Part shown: piece after piece, positions 37,855 through 46,163 of the stretch
Layout of the letters: every line of letters begins with the position of its first letter
How positions within the stretch are numbered: position 1 is the first letter of the stretch
Origin: Lachnospiraceae bacterium
GTDB lineage: Bacteria; Bacillota; Clostridia; Lachnospirales; Lachnospiraceae
Length of the DNA: 64,000 bases
Assembly: GCA_910576125.1 (NCBI GenBank)
Contig: CAJTHM010000021.1
Coordinates: 43,304 to 107,303, forward strand
Direction of reading: 5' to 3'
The notes under the pieces: model-generated
The model's database searches: none
Seen by the model: the letters and a program-made list of their open reading frames with translations, nothing else
Told to the model about the DNA's origin: nothing
Made by a program: the position numbers and the translations under genes

Positions 37855-38060
37855 GCTATGTGTCAAGCTGGGCATTTTGCTGAATTCGTCCTATTTGTTA
37901 TATGAATTATGTCGCATAGCCGGCATGGAAATATGTGAAATATAACTAAAAATATATTTCGAAACCAAAAAGTTGTTGCGCTGTGCATAGCGGTGTGCTA
38001 TTATTTAACAAGAAAGACATGGCAAATAGCATAGCAAAATGAATATATACATAACAAATA
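37855..38060. promoter_or_regulatory. Regulatory region of the sugar importer operon
   Basis: The pentamer ATAGC or its complement GCTAT occurs six times (37855, 37916, 37987, 37997, 38026, 38031). Two copies form ATAGC-N5-GCTAT (37987-38001) between the -35 and -10. The decamer TATTTGTTAT (37892) recurs inverted as ATAACAAATA (38051), resembling half-sites of AraR-type operators. Looping between distant sites is possible. Confidence 0.45.
37976..38004 (+). promoter_or_regulatory. Promoter of the sugar importer operon
   Basis: TTGCGC (37976-37981), 17 bases, TATTAT (37999-38004). An ATAGC/GCTAT inverted repeat lies in the spacer and touches the -10, where a bound repressor would block polymerase. 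Confidence 0.5.
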
Positions 38061-38127
38061 ATGCATATAAAGTCATGTTGAAATCTCGTGCATAATATCA
38101 AACTATAAGGAAAGGGAAGGTGTGTGT

Positions 38128-39087
38128 ATGGCAGGGAAGACGGCAGGGGCTGCATTAAGCCCGGAGCAAAAAGCCTACAACAGAAAGAGGCTGTGGGTGG
38201 AGATTAGGAAACACTGGTTACTGTATGTGTTTCTGCTGCCTTGTTTGGTTTCATTGATTGTATTCGCATATGTCCCCATGGGAGGCATCGTGCTGGCATT
38301 CAAGAACTATCGGTTCGACTTAGGTATCTACGGCAGCGAATGGGCGGGGTTCAAGCATTTCAAATCGTTCCTCACGTCCCCTGAGTTCTGGACGACGACG
38401 AGGAATACAGTGGTCATCAGCATCATGAAGATTATCATCTGTTTCCCGGCGCCTATCATACTGGCCCTGCTGCTCAATGAGGTGCGGGCGAAGAAGTTCA
38501 AGAGTGTGGTTCAGACCGTGAGCTATCTGCCCAACTTCGTATCCTGGGCCGTGGTGGTGACATTGCTGACGGCGCTCTTCTCCCCCTACGGCGGCATCTA
38601 CAATGACATCCGCAAGGCCATGGGGCTGGATCCCATCTTCGTGCTGGGCGAGAAAGGGGCGTTCTACCCGCTGGTCATCCTGACGGACATCTGGAAGAAC
38701 GTAGGCTGGAGCTCCATCGTATATCTGTCCGCCATCACCGGCGTGGATCAGGGGCTCTACGAGGCGGCCGCCATCGACGGCGCGAACCGCTGGCAGTCCA
38801 CCTGGCATGTGACCATCCCCGGCATCTCCACCACCATCGGCATCATGTTCATCATGAGGATGGGCGGAATCCTGGGGGCGGACATGGATCAGCTCCTGCT
38901 GTTGCAGCAGCCTGCGAACATGCAGCTGTCCCAGGTTCTGGACACTTATATTCTGCAGACAGGTCTCCGGTACGGAAAGTTTGAGTACGCCACGGCCATC
39001 AACCTGATTCGGTCGATTATCTCGCTGGGATTCGTGGTGATTACGAACCACCTGACGACCAAGTATACCGAAGTAGGCTTGTTTTGA
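38128..39087 (+). CDS. Sugar ABC importer permease, LplB type
   Basis: A 319-residue inner-membrane permease with six helices. The EAA loop is present (YEAAAIDGANRWQSTWHVTIPGI), which contacts the shared ATPase. It belongs to the LplB/YtcP group that imports complex oligosaccharides. The ATG at 38128 follows AAAGGGAAGG. No ATPase gene is in the operon, as usual for this group, which uses a general MsmX-like ATPase encoded elsewhere. Confidence 0.92.
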   Translation: MAGKTAGAALSPEQKAYNRKRLWVEIRKHWLLYVFLLPCLVSLIVFAYVPMGGIVLAFKNYRFDLGIYGSEWAGFKHFKSFLTSPEFWTTTRNTVVISIMKIIICFPAPIILALLLNEVRAKKFKSVVQTVSYLPNFVSWAVVVTLLTALFSPYGGIYNDIRKAMGLDPIFVLGEKGAFYPLVILTDIWKNVGWSSIVYLSAITGVDQGLYEAAAIDGANRWQSTWHVTIPGISTTIGIMFIMRMGGILGADMDQLLLLQQPANMQLSQVLDTYILQTGLRYGKFEYATAINLIRSIISLGFVVITNHLTTKYTEVGLF

Positions 39088-39104
39088 CAAGGAGGAGAGT
39101 GAAG

Positions 39105-39992
39105 ATGAAAGAGACCAGAGGTCAGAAGATATTCAAGGTATTCAACTATACATTTCTGGGGCTGCTGGGGCTGGCCACCTTTTACCCTTTCTGGTACGTG
39201 CTGGTGGCGTCCCTGAACGAGGGCCGTGACTTTATGCGGGGCGGCGTATGGTTCTTCCCCAGGGCTTTCACCCTGGAGAACTATGCAAAGGCATTCAACG
39301 ATGACAGAATCGCCCCCTCCCTGCGGATTTCCGTGGAGGCCACGGTGATTGTGGTGGTGGCAAGCCTCTTGCTCACGGCGCTGGCGGCTTACGCCCTGAC
39401 GGTGAAGACCTTGCCCGGGCGGAACATATTCAGCTTTTTCTGGTACTTTACCACCATTTTTGGCGGCGGCTTGATTCCGTATTTCATGGTGCTGAGGGAT
39501 TTGAAGCTGACTTCCAGCTTCTGGCTGTATGTCATCCCCAGCCTGTTCAGTTTCTCTAATTTCATCCTGCTGCGGGCGAACTTCCAAGGCATACCCTATG
39601 AGCTGCGGGAATCGGCGCAGCTGGACGGAGCGGGGGACTGGACCATCTTAAGCAGAATCTATCTGCCCCTGTCCAAGCCGATTCTGGCCACTCTGGCACT
39701 GTTCATCGGCGTGGGCAAATGGAACGACTGGTTCACAGCTGCTTACTATCAGAGCGATTCGAAACTCTATCCTGCGGCCACAGTGCTGCAGAGGCTCCTG
39801 GCGGAGGCTTCCGCAGGCAGCCAGGTCAAGGTGGGACAGGAGACGGCGGCTGCCGGTGGTATGACTACCTACACCTCCCAGTCCCTGCAGATGGCATTCG
39901 TTATGATCCTGACGATGCCCATCGTAATTGTCTATCCTTTCCTGCAGAGATATTTCGTGAAAGGTGTCATGGTCGGTTCTGTAAAGGGATGA
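39105..39992 (+). CDS. Sugar ABC importer permease, YtcP type
   Basis: A 295-residue partner permease. It has the EAA loop ESAQLDGAGDWTILSRIYLPLSKP and the C-terminal QRYFVKGVMVGSVKG that closes most proteins of this group. GGAGGAG precedes the ATG, 17 bases after the preceding stop. A perfect palindrome overlaps its stop codon. Confidence 0.92.
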   Translation: MKETRGQKIFKVFNYTFLGLLGLATFYPFWYVLVASLNEGRDFMRGGVWFFPRAFTLENYAKAFNDDRIAPSLRISVEATVIVVVASLLLTALAAYALTVKTLPGRNIFSFFWYFTTIFGGGLIPYFMVLRDLKLTSSFWLYVIPSLFSFSNFILLRANFQGIPYELRESAQLDGAGDWTILSRIYLPLSKPILATLALFIGVGKWNDWFTAAYYQSDSKLYPAATVLQRLLAEASAGSQVKVGQETAAAGGMTTYTSQSLQMAFVMILTMPIVIVYPFLQRYFVKGVMVGSVKG

Positions 39993-40006
39993 CGCGTCAT
40001 CCCTTT
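39983..40006 (+). promoter_or_regulatory. Perfect 24-bp palindrome at a permease stop codon
   Basis: Arms AAAGGGATGACG and CGTCATCCCTTT with no spacer. As RNA it would form a hairpin of about 10 pairs with a CGCG loop, containing the TGA of the permease. No T-run follows. Likely an intercistronic stabiliser or partial terminator that raises solute-binding protein levels over the permeases. Confidence 0.65.
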
Positions 40007-40075
40007 GGGATGATTTAATCAGCCTTTACCCGAAATATATGGTTAAAACCAAAAATAAAAGGAGGAAACAAAGTT

Positions 40076-41884
40076 ATGAAGAAAAAGGCAATGGCATTGC
40101 TGCTGTCAGCGGCTATGGTTGCAAGCGTTCTCACCGGCTGCGGCAGCGGCGACGGCGGGGACAGCAGTCAGTCTTCCGGCTCCCAGGGGGGGCAGGAAGA
40201 GTCCGGCACACCGGCGGCTGACGATGGGGGGTCCGCAGATGAGGGCCAGACCGCGGCTGATGACGGAGAGTACTATACGGACGAGGACGGGAACAAGTAT
40301 AAGAAGTTCGACGACGTCCAGCTGAAGATGCTGATCTGCTGGAATGGCGGATTTAAGACTGCCTCTGACCAGTACAACAACGATGTGGCCACAGCCATCC
40401 GCGAAAAGATTGGCGTTACCGTAGAGTTCGAGGGCATCAACATGTCCGAGACAGAGAAGCTGAACCAGATGTTCGCCACCGGCGATATGCCCGACATGAT
40501 TAATGCACCCTACTGGGGCGGTTCGGCAGGCGAGACCGGTGTCATCAAGAAGGCCGGAAACGAAGGCCGTCTCATTGACATCAAGGATTTGGTTCCCAAC
40601 TATCCCAACATTGCGGACGCTTATGACATCGGTGTCATCAGCACAAAGTATCTGGAGAATGACATCGAGACAGAGAGCGGCGCAAGATACGTTCTGCCCA
40701 CTGAGGTGGCAGGCAGTAAAGAGGATATCGCGCTGTGGGCTTACGGCGTGTTCGTAAGAGGCGATGTGCCCGAGGCTCTGGGCATTGACGAGAAGTCCAT
40801 CAAGACATCCGAGGATCTGCTGGACTTCATGAAGAAAGCAAGAGACTACGGCTTCAAGGATATCAACGGCAATGACTGTATCGTAGCTACCACCTACCAC
40901 AATGGCTGGAGCTACAATGATTACGGCGCAAGCTTCGACCAGAAGAAGCTGACCAACTACAGCCTGGGCGAAGACGGCAAAGTAATCTATGACAAACTGT
41001 CAGAGAACTATGTGAACAAGCAGCTGTTCTTCTGGGAGATGGTACATGAGGGCATCCTGGACAAAGAGTGCTTCACCCAGACTGACGACCGCGGCAAAGA
41101 GAAAGTCGGCAACGGTACAGCCCTGTTCTCCTGTGCGCAGTACGGCGTAACTTTGGATGCTACCAAGATGACCGGTCTGTATGACGCTCATCCGGAGATG
41201 AGATACATCCCTGTAGGTCCTTTGACCTATCAGGACGGCTCTCCTATGGTACAGGTTGAGTCCGAAGGAAGAAGCGGCTCTCCTGCCATCATCTTCCCTA
41301 CCACCTGCACCGACATCGACGCTGCCCTGACCTGGCTGGATTATGTGAACAGCAAAGAGGGCACAAAGCTGATCTGCTACGGCTTTGAGGGAGACACCTA
41401 TGAGCTGAACGATCAGGGACAGCCCAGGATGACCGCTGAGCTGACCGAGAGATATGCCGCGAACCAGGAGGAAGTGAACGAAGAGCTGCGAGAGAGAGGC
41501 ATCAAGTACATGGCAGGCAGAACCTATGTGGCCAAGAAGAACAACCTGTGGTTCGGCGAGCCCGGACCTTTCGAGGCGGACGCTCTGGATCCCTATCTTG
41601 TTGAGTACCGCGAGATGAGGCCTGCGGAGATTCTTCCCGGCTATGCCATCGACGCTCTGGCTCCCGGATTTGAGGGATATGAGGAGTTCTCCCAGTGGGC
41701 ATTCGACAGCGAGAAGGAGAACGAGTACGTACAGCGTGCATTCTTCGCTGATACCGAAGAGGAAGCAAGATCCATCATCGAAGATTATCAGGAGTACCTG
41801 AGAACCAACGATGGCGGCAAGATGCAGGAGTTCCTGGACTACATGACCAGCGTGTCCACCAGCAGGGATGACATCGTATACTAA
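40076..41884 (+). CDS. Sugar-binding lipoprotein of the importer
   Basis: A 602-residue extracellular solute-binding protein. The signal peptide ends in lipobox LTGC with lipidated C22, then a Gly/Ser/Asp-rich linker to about residue 65. The mature part shows VTVEFEGINMSETEKLNQMFATGDMPDM, typical of the LplA/YtcQ group for large oligosaccharides. AGGAGG lies upstream. Codon use appears more restricted than in neighbours (many GGC, GCC, CTG), consistent with high expression. It delivers ligand to the two permeases before it. Confidence 0.93.
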   Translation: MKKKAMALLLSAAMVASVLTGCGSGDGGDSSQSSGSQGGQEESGTPAADDGGSADEGQTAADDGEYYTDEDGNKYKKFDDVQLKMLICWNGGFKTASDQYNNDVATAIREKIGVTVEFEGINMSETEKLNQMFATGDMPDMINAPYWGGSAGETGVIKKAGNEGRLIDIKDLVPNYPNIADAYDIGVISTKYLENDIETESGARYVLPTEVAGSKEDIALWAYGVFVRGDVPEALGIDEKSIKTSEDLLDFMKKARDYGFKDINGNDCIVATTYHNGWSYNDYGASFDQKKLTNYSLGEDGKVIYDKLSENYVNKQLFFWEMVHEGILDKECFTQTDDRGKEKVGNGTALFSCAQYGVTLDATKMTGLYDAHPEMRYIPVGPLTYQDGSPMVQVESEGRSGSPAIIFPTTCTDIDAALTWLDYVNSKEGTKLICYGFEGDTYELNDQGQPRMTAELTERYAANQEEVNEELRERGIKYMAGRTYVAKKNNLWFGEPGPFEADALDPYLVEYREMRPAEILPGYAIDALAPGFEGYEEFSQWAFDSEKENEYVQRAFFADTEEEARSIIEDYQEYLRTNDGGKMQEFLDYMTSVSTSRDDIVY

Positions 41885-41944
41885 TCCGTAATCTCGTTCT
41901 GCAATGGTTTTATAAATAGTTCCATAGAAGAAATAATTAAAAAC

Positions 41945-41991
41945 AAGAGGGTGCAGCTTAATAGGTATATACGATTAAGAGGCATCCTCTT
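41945..41991 (+). terminator. Hairpin after the sugar-binding protein gene
   Basis: Outer stem AAGAGGGTGC with GCATCCTCTT (one G-T pair) and inner stem CTTAAT with ATTAAG. ATTCTATAAA follows rather than a clean T-run, so it is probably a partial terminator or mRNA 3' shield before the next gene. Confidence 0.55.
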
Positions 41992-42027
41992 ATTCTATAA
42001 AATCGGCCGAAAAAAGGGAGGCATATT

Positions 42028-44304
42028 ATGGCATACATCAGAGAGAAATCAGAAGAACTGACCGGTTATCAGGCGGGCGGGAGATTCCGCGCCTCCGTGG
42101 ACTTAGGCTGCGATTTCGTCATGGTGTACGGAATCGACGATACCATGCCGGAGCGCATCCGGGAGTACAGGGAAAGGGGCTATGTCATCCATCTGATGAC
42201 AGGTATCGCCTGGGGCGAGTACCAGGACTATCTGGACGGCAAATGGGACGGCAGGAAACACTGGGACGAGGGGCAGGTGCAGAGGGACGGCGCGGGGGTG
42301 AACCACAACCCTACGGTGCCCTACATGGTTCCCACAGTATCGTTTTCGGAGTATCTGACGGAACGGATGAAGATCGCCGTGGATGCCGGGGTGGAGGCCA
42401 TCCATGTGGAGGAGCCGGAGTTCTGGGACAAGAGCGGCTATTCCGAGGCGTTCAAGCGGGAATATGAGATCCATTACAGGGAGCCCTGGAGGCCCCAGCA
42501 CGAGGATTTGGATGTCCGCTATAAATCCGCCAGGCTGAAAGCTTATCTGTACTGCCGCACCATCGACAGGGTGAGCGCCGCCCTGAAAGAGTATGCCAAG
42601 GTGAAGCATGGAAAGGATTTAAGGTTCTATGTGCCCACCCACAGCCTGCTGAACTATACCCAGTGGAAGATTATGAGCCCGGAGGCGGCGTTGATCGGAA
42701 TCCCCTCCGTGGACGGCTATATCGCTCAGATCTGGACGGGCACCAGCAGGGAGGCCAATGTCTATGAGGGAGTCTATAAAGAACGCACGTTCGAGACGGC
42801 TTACCTGGAGTATGGCGTGATGCAGGAGCTGGTGAAAGGCACCGGGCGCAGGATGTGGTTCTTAAACGATCCGATAGAGGATCTGCCCAGCTATACCTGG
42901 GAGAACTACCGCTATAATTACGTGAAGACGGCCACGGCTTCTCTTCTGCACCCTTATATCTGGCATTATGAGATATGCCCCTGGCCTCACAGGGTATTCG
43001 AGGGCTCCTATCCCAGAGTACAGCCCAGGATAGCGGAGAAGATTGAGACCAGCTTCGCCACGGAAGAGTCAAAGCCGATTCCGCAATCTTATGCCACGCT
43101 GCTTTCCAGTATGTTCCAGCTGTTCGGGGACATGGAGCAGACGGACATTTCCTTTGAGGGAGATGTGTCGGGCGTAGGGCTCTTCATGTCGGACAGCGGA
43201 CTGTTCCAGCGCACTTTCCCGGACGGAATCGTCACCGGGGAATCCATCGAGGAGCGTTTCCGGAAAGCCCTGCACAAGAATTCCGGTAATGCGGTGGATG
43301 AGGAGCAGGCAGCAGCGCTGATGCGGGAAATCGAGGCGGATGATTCCATGATGAAAGATTTCATCCAGAGTCCCGCTTTCCCCCAGTTCTTCGGCATGGC
43401 CCTGCCTCTGGTGAAATACGGACTGCCCGTGAAGCCGGTGCAGCTGGACAATGTACGCCGTTTCGCAGGTTATCTGGACGACTGCCGTTTCCTGATTTTA
43501 AGCTATGAGTACATCAAGCCGGAGGCTCCGGATGTGAACGCCTCTCTGGTGTCCTGGGTAAGGTCGGGCGGGACGCTCATGTACATCGGGGACGGGAGCG
43601 ATCCTTTCCATGGGATTTCTTCCTGGTGGAGAAAGTCGGGCTATGAGAACCCGGCAAGACATCTCTTCGAGATGGCGGGGCTGGAGCAGGATTCAGCGGA
43701 CGGACAGTATCCTGTGGGCAAGGGCAGGATCATCGTCTGGAACATGCTGCCTGCAAGGCTCTGCCTGTCAAAGGAACTGACCGGGGAGTACAGAAAGCTG
43801 GTGAAAGAGGGGCTTAAGGAATGCGGCGCGGACTGGCAGTACCGCAACGACCTGACGCTGCACAGAGGGCCTTACATCATCTCGGCTGTGATGGACGAGA
43901 GTGTGAGCGACGCAACCAAGAGGTTCGATGGACTGTTCGCCGACATGCTGGAGAATGATTATCGGATTATCGATAAGAAAGAAATCGGCCCGGACGAAAA
44001 CGCCATCCTGTTTGACTTCTCCAAGATTGAGAAGGAAGAGTTCAGGATTGTGGGCACCTCTGCCAGAGTGGAAAAGGCGGAGAATACGGAGAGCGGCATG
44101 ACTTTCCGGCTGAAGACGGCGGACAATATCAAGGCGTTCTTGAGAGTGCGCCTGCCCCGCCCTGTGGGAAAGGTCACAGCGGTGGACGAGGACGGAAAAG
44201 AAGTGCCCGTCTCCATGGAATGGGATGAGAGGACCTGCACTCTGTTGGTGTGCTATGACAGCTGCGCGAAAGCGGTGGATGTGACAGGGCACTATAGGGA
44301 CTGA
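42028..44304 (+). CDS. Putative glycosidase of unrecognised family
   Basis: A 758-residue protein in the importer operon, preceded by AAGGGAGG. Three parts can be seen. Residues 1-370 look like a TIM barrel (DLGCDFVMVYGIDDT, AGVEAIHVEEPEFWD, LRFYVPTHSLLN), with acidic clusters such as HVEEPEFWD as candidate catalytic sites. Residues 380-620 look like a class-I amidotransferase-like domain (CRFLILSYEYIKP, GGTLMYIGDGSDPF). The last 100 residues are a beta-sandwich (FRLKTADNIKAFLRVRLP). That order is like GH42, but the GH42 signature motifs are not seen. No signal peptide. It probably acts on the imported oligosaccharide. Confidence 0.55.
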   Translation: MAYIREKSEELTGYQAGGRFRASVDLGCDFVMVYGIDDTMPERIREYRERGYVIHLMTGIAWGEYQDYLDGKWDGRKHWDEGQVQRDGAGVNHNPTVPYMVPTVSFSEYLTERMKIAVDAGVEAIHVEEPEFWDKSGYSEAFKREYEIHYREPWRPQHEDLDVRYKSARLKAYLYCRTIDRVSAALKEYAKVKHGKDLRFYVPTHSLLNYTQWKIMSPEAALIGIPSVDGYIAQIWTGTSREANVYEGVYKERTFETAYLEYGVMQELVKGTGRRMWFLNDPIEDLPSYTWENYRYNYVKTATASLLHPYIWHYEICPWPHRVFEGSYPRVQPRIAEKIETSFATEESKPIPQSYATLLSSMFQLFGDMEQTDISFEGDVSGVGLFMSDSGLFQRTFPDGIVTGESIEERFRKALHKNSGNAVDEEQAAALMREIEADDSMMKDFIQSPAFPQFFGMALPLVKYGLPVKPVQLDNVRRFAGYLDDCRFLILSYEYIKPEAPDVNASLVSWVRSGGTLMYIGDGSDPFHGISSWWRKSGYENPARHLFEMAGLEQDSADGQYPVGKGRIIVWNMLPARLCLSKELTGEYRKLVKEGLKECGADWQYRNDLTLHRGPYIISAVMDESVSDATKRFDGLFADMLENDYRIIDKKEIGPDENAILFDFSKIEKEEFRIVGTSARVEKAENTESGMTFRLKTADNIKAFLRVRLPRPVGKVTAVDEDGKEVPVSMEWDERTCTLLVCYDSCAKAVDVTGHYRD

Positions 44305-44426
44305 GCCATCTATCGGTTTTTAGGCGGTATTACGATTAGGGAATTTTATTGAGGAAAAAGCATAGAACAATTCAGTTGTCCCACACTGTAAGAGGCCGCA
44401 TGGGAAGAGCGGGAGAGGAATGGAAT

Positions 44427-46163
44427 ATGATAAGGAAAGAAGAGGCGGCTTCACCGATGAAGAGAATCATGAAGCTGGTCTGGAAGAACTGGTATCTTTA
44501 TATACCCAGCGTGCTGGCCACAATGGCATATCTGATATTGGACATGGTGATGGGAAAGCTGACCGGGGAGACGCTGGATGCCGCCACACAGGTGGACGGG
44601 GCATTCTGGAATCGGGCGGCATGGATGATTGCGGCGCCGTTCCTCGCGGCTCCCTTTCACACCATATCCATGCTGACAAAATTCCGGATGGCGGATAAGG
44701 TAGTCATGGAGCTGCGCGTCGCGGTGGGGAGAAAGGCCGTGAGGCTTTCCATTCCTGCGCTGGAAGAGCAGAGGAGCGGGGACATCATGGCGCATCTGGG
44801 GAGCGAGCTGGGGACGGTATACGGGTTTGTGGGATATGGCCTTTCCATGATTACGACCCTGTTCACAGCCGTGTTCGGCACGGTTCTCTTCATGTCCCTC
44901 ATAGACGGAAGGATGACCGTGCTGTTTGTGGCCTCATCCTTTCTGGTGCTGCCGGTGAGCCTGTGGATCTCCAGACCGTTCAAGGACATGGAGGAGAGCC
45001 TGCGCATGGGGAACGGCCTGGCGCAGCAGGCAGCCAACGAGGGCCTGCAGGCAGCGGCAGTGGTGAAGTCTTTCCAGCTGGAGGGCTTCGTGGGCAGGCG
45101 GTTTCGGGAGGCGCTGGGGAAGGCGCTGGCAGTGGACCTGCGCATGCAGAAGACCACGGCGGCCATGAACGGCACGGGAGTGTTGCTGGGCTATCTCCCC
45201 ATGATGGCGATGCTGGCTTTTGGCGCGCTGCGCGTGTCTGAGGGGACGCTGACGGTGGGCATGCTGCTCTCCCTGACAGTGGTCAGCAAGCATTTCGTGA
45301 CCTGGCTGACCCAGGTGCCGGACGTGTTCGGCTATATACAGAAATGCAGCGGCGCCTGCACGAGGCTCTTCCGGTACCTGGACCTGCCGGAGGAGAGCGG
45401 CGGGACGCAGACGGAGCCGGTGGCGGAGGCGCCCTTTGTGGAGTTTGAAAATGTATCCTTTTCTTATCCGGAATCCCCTGAGCTGATAAAGGATCTGAAC
45501 TTTTCCGTAAGACGGGGGGAGACCGTGGCGCTCGTTGGGGCAAGCGGGGGCGGCAAGAGCACGATTCTGCAGATGATTTGCGGCTTCCTGATTCCTGCGG
45601 AGGGCCAGGTGCGCGTCCGGGGCCATGGTGTCTGCGAATGGGCCCTTGGCCCTCTGCGGGAGCAGCTGGCCTATGTGACCCAGGACAGCTATCTGTTCCC
45701 GGGCAGCATCCGGGAGAACCTGCTGGCGGCGGACAACACGGCATCCATGGAGCGGCTGAGGGAGACCTGTGCGCGGGCGGGGATCCTGGGATTCGTGGAA
45801 GAGCGCGGATGGGACGCGGCGGCAGGCGAGAGGGGCGTGGCCCTTTCGGGCGGGGAGAAACAGCGCATCAGCATAGCCAGGGCCATGCTGAAGGACGCTC
45901 CGCTGCTTTTGCTTGACGAGCCCACCTCCGCGCTGGACGCAGAGGCGGAGAGGGTGGTGCAGGAGAGCCTGGAGCAGCTGATGGAGGGGAAGACCGTGCT
46001 GGTGGTGGCGCACCGCCTGGCCACGATTCGCCATGCCGACCGCATCCTTGTGCTGGACGGGGGCAGGATCGTCTCCGCGGGCACCCATGAGGAACTGCTG
46101 CGCGCCAGCGGATTATATCGTGAAATGGTAGAAAGACAGCTATACGGGGGGTTGGGGGAATGA
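44427..46163 (+). CDS. ABC exporter-type subunit C
   Basis: A 578-residue permease-ATPase fusion: six helices, then Walker A GASGGGKST, signature LSGGEKQRISIAR, Walker B LLLLDEPTSALD and VAHRL. The start at 44427 follows GGGAGAGGA; a TTG at 44349 in frame has no clear site. It overlaps the next gene by 4 bases (ATGA) and would form a heterodimer with it. Such exporter pairs are common inside Lachnospiraceae glycan loci; what they move is unknown. Confidence 0.85.
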   Translation: MIRKEEAASPMKRIMKLVWKNWYLYIPSVLATMAYLILDMVMGKLTGETLDAATQVDGAFWNRAAWMIAAPFLAAPFHTISMLTKFRMADKVVMELRVAVGRKAVRLSIPALEEQRSGDIMAHLGSELGTVYGFVGYGLSMITTLFTAVFGTVLFMSLIDGRMTVLFVASSFLVLPVSLWISRPFKDMEESLRMGNGLAQQAANEGLQAAAVVKSFQLEGFVGRRFREALGKALAVDLRMQKTTAAMNGTGVLLGYLPMMAMLAFGALRVSEGTLTVGMLLSLTVVSKHFVTWLTQVPDVFGYIQKCSGACTRLFRYLDLPEESGGTQTEPVAEAPFVEFENVSFSYPESPELIKDLNFSVRRGETVALVGASGGGKSTILQMICGFLIPAEGQVRVRGHGVCEWALGPLREQLAYVTQDSYLFPGSIRENLLAADNTASMERLRETCARAGILGFVEERGWDAAAGERGVALSGGEKQRISIARAMLKDAPLLLLDEPTSALDAEAERVVQESLEQLMEGKTVLVVAHRLATIRHADRILVLDGGRIVSAGTHEELLRASGLYREMVERQLYGGLGE

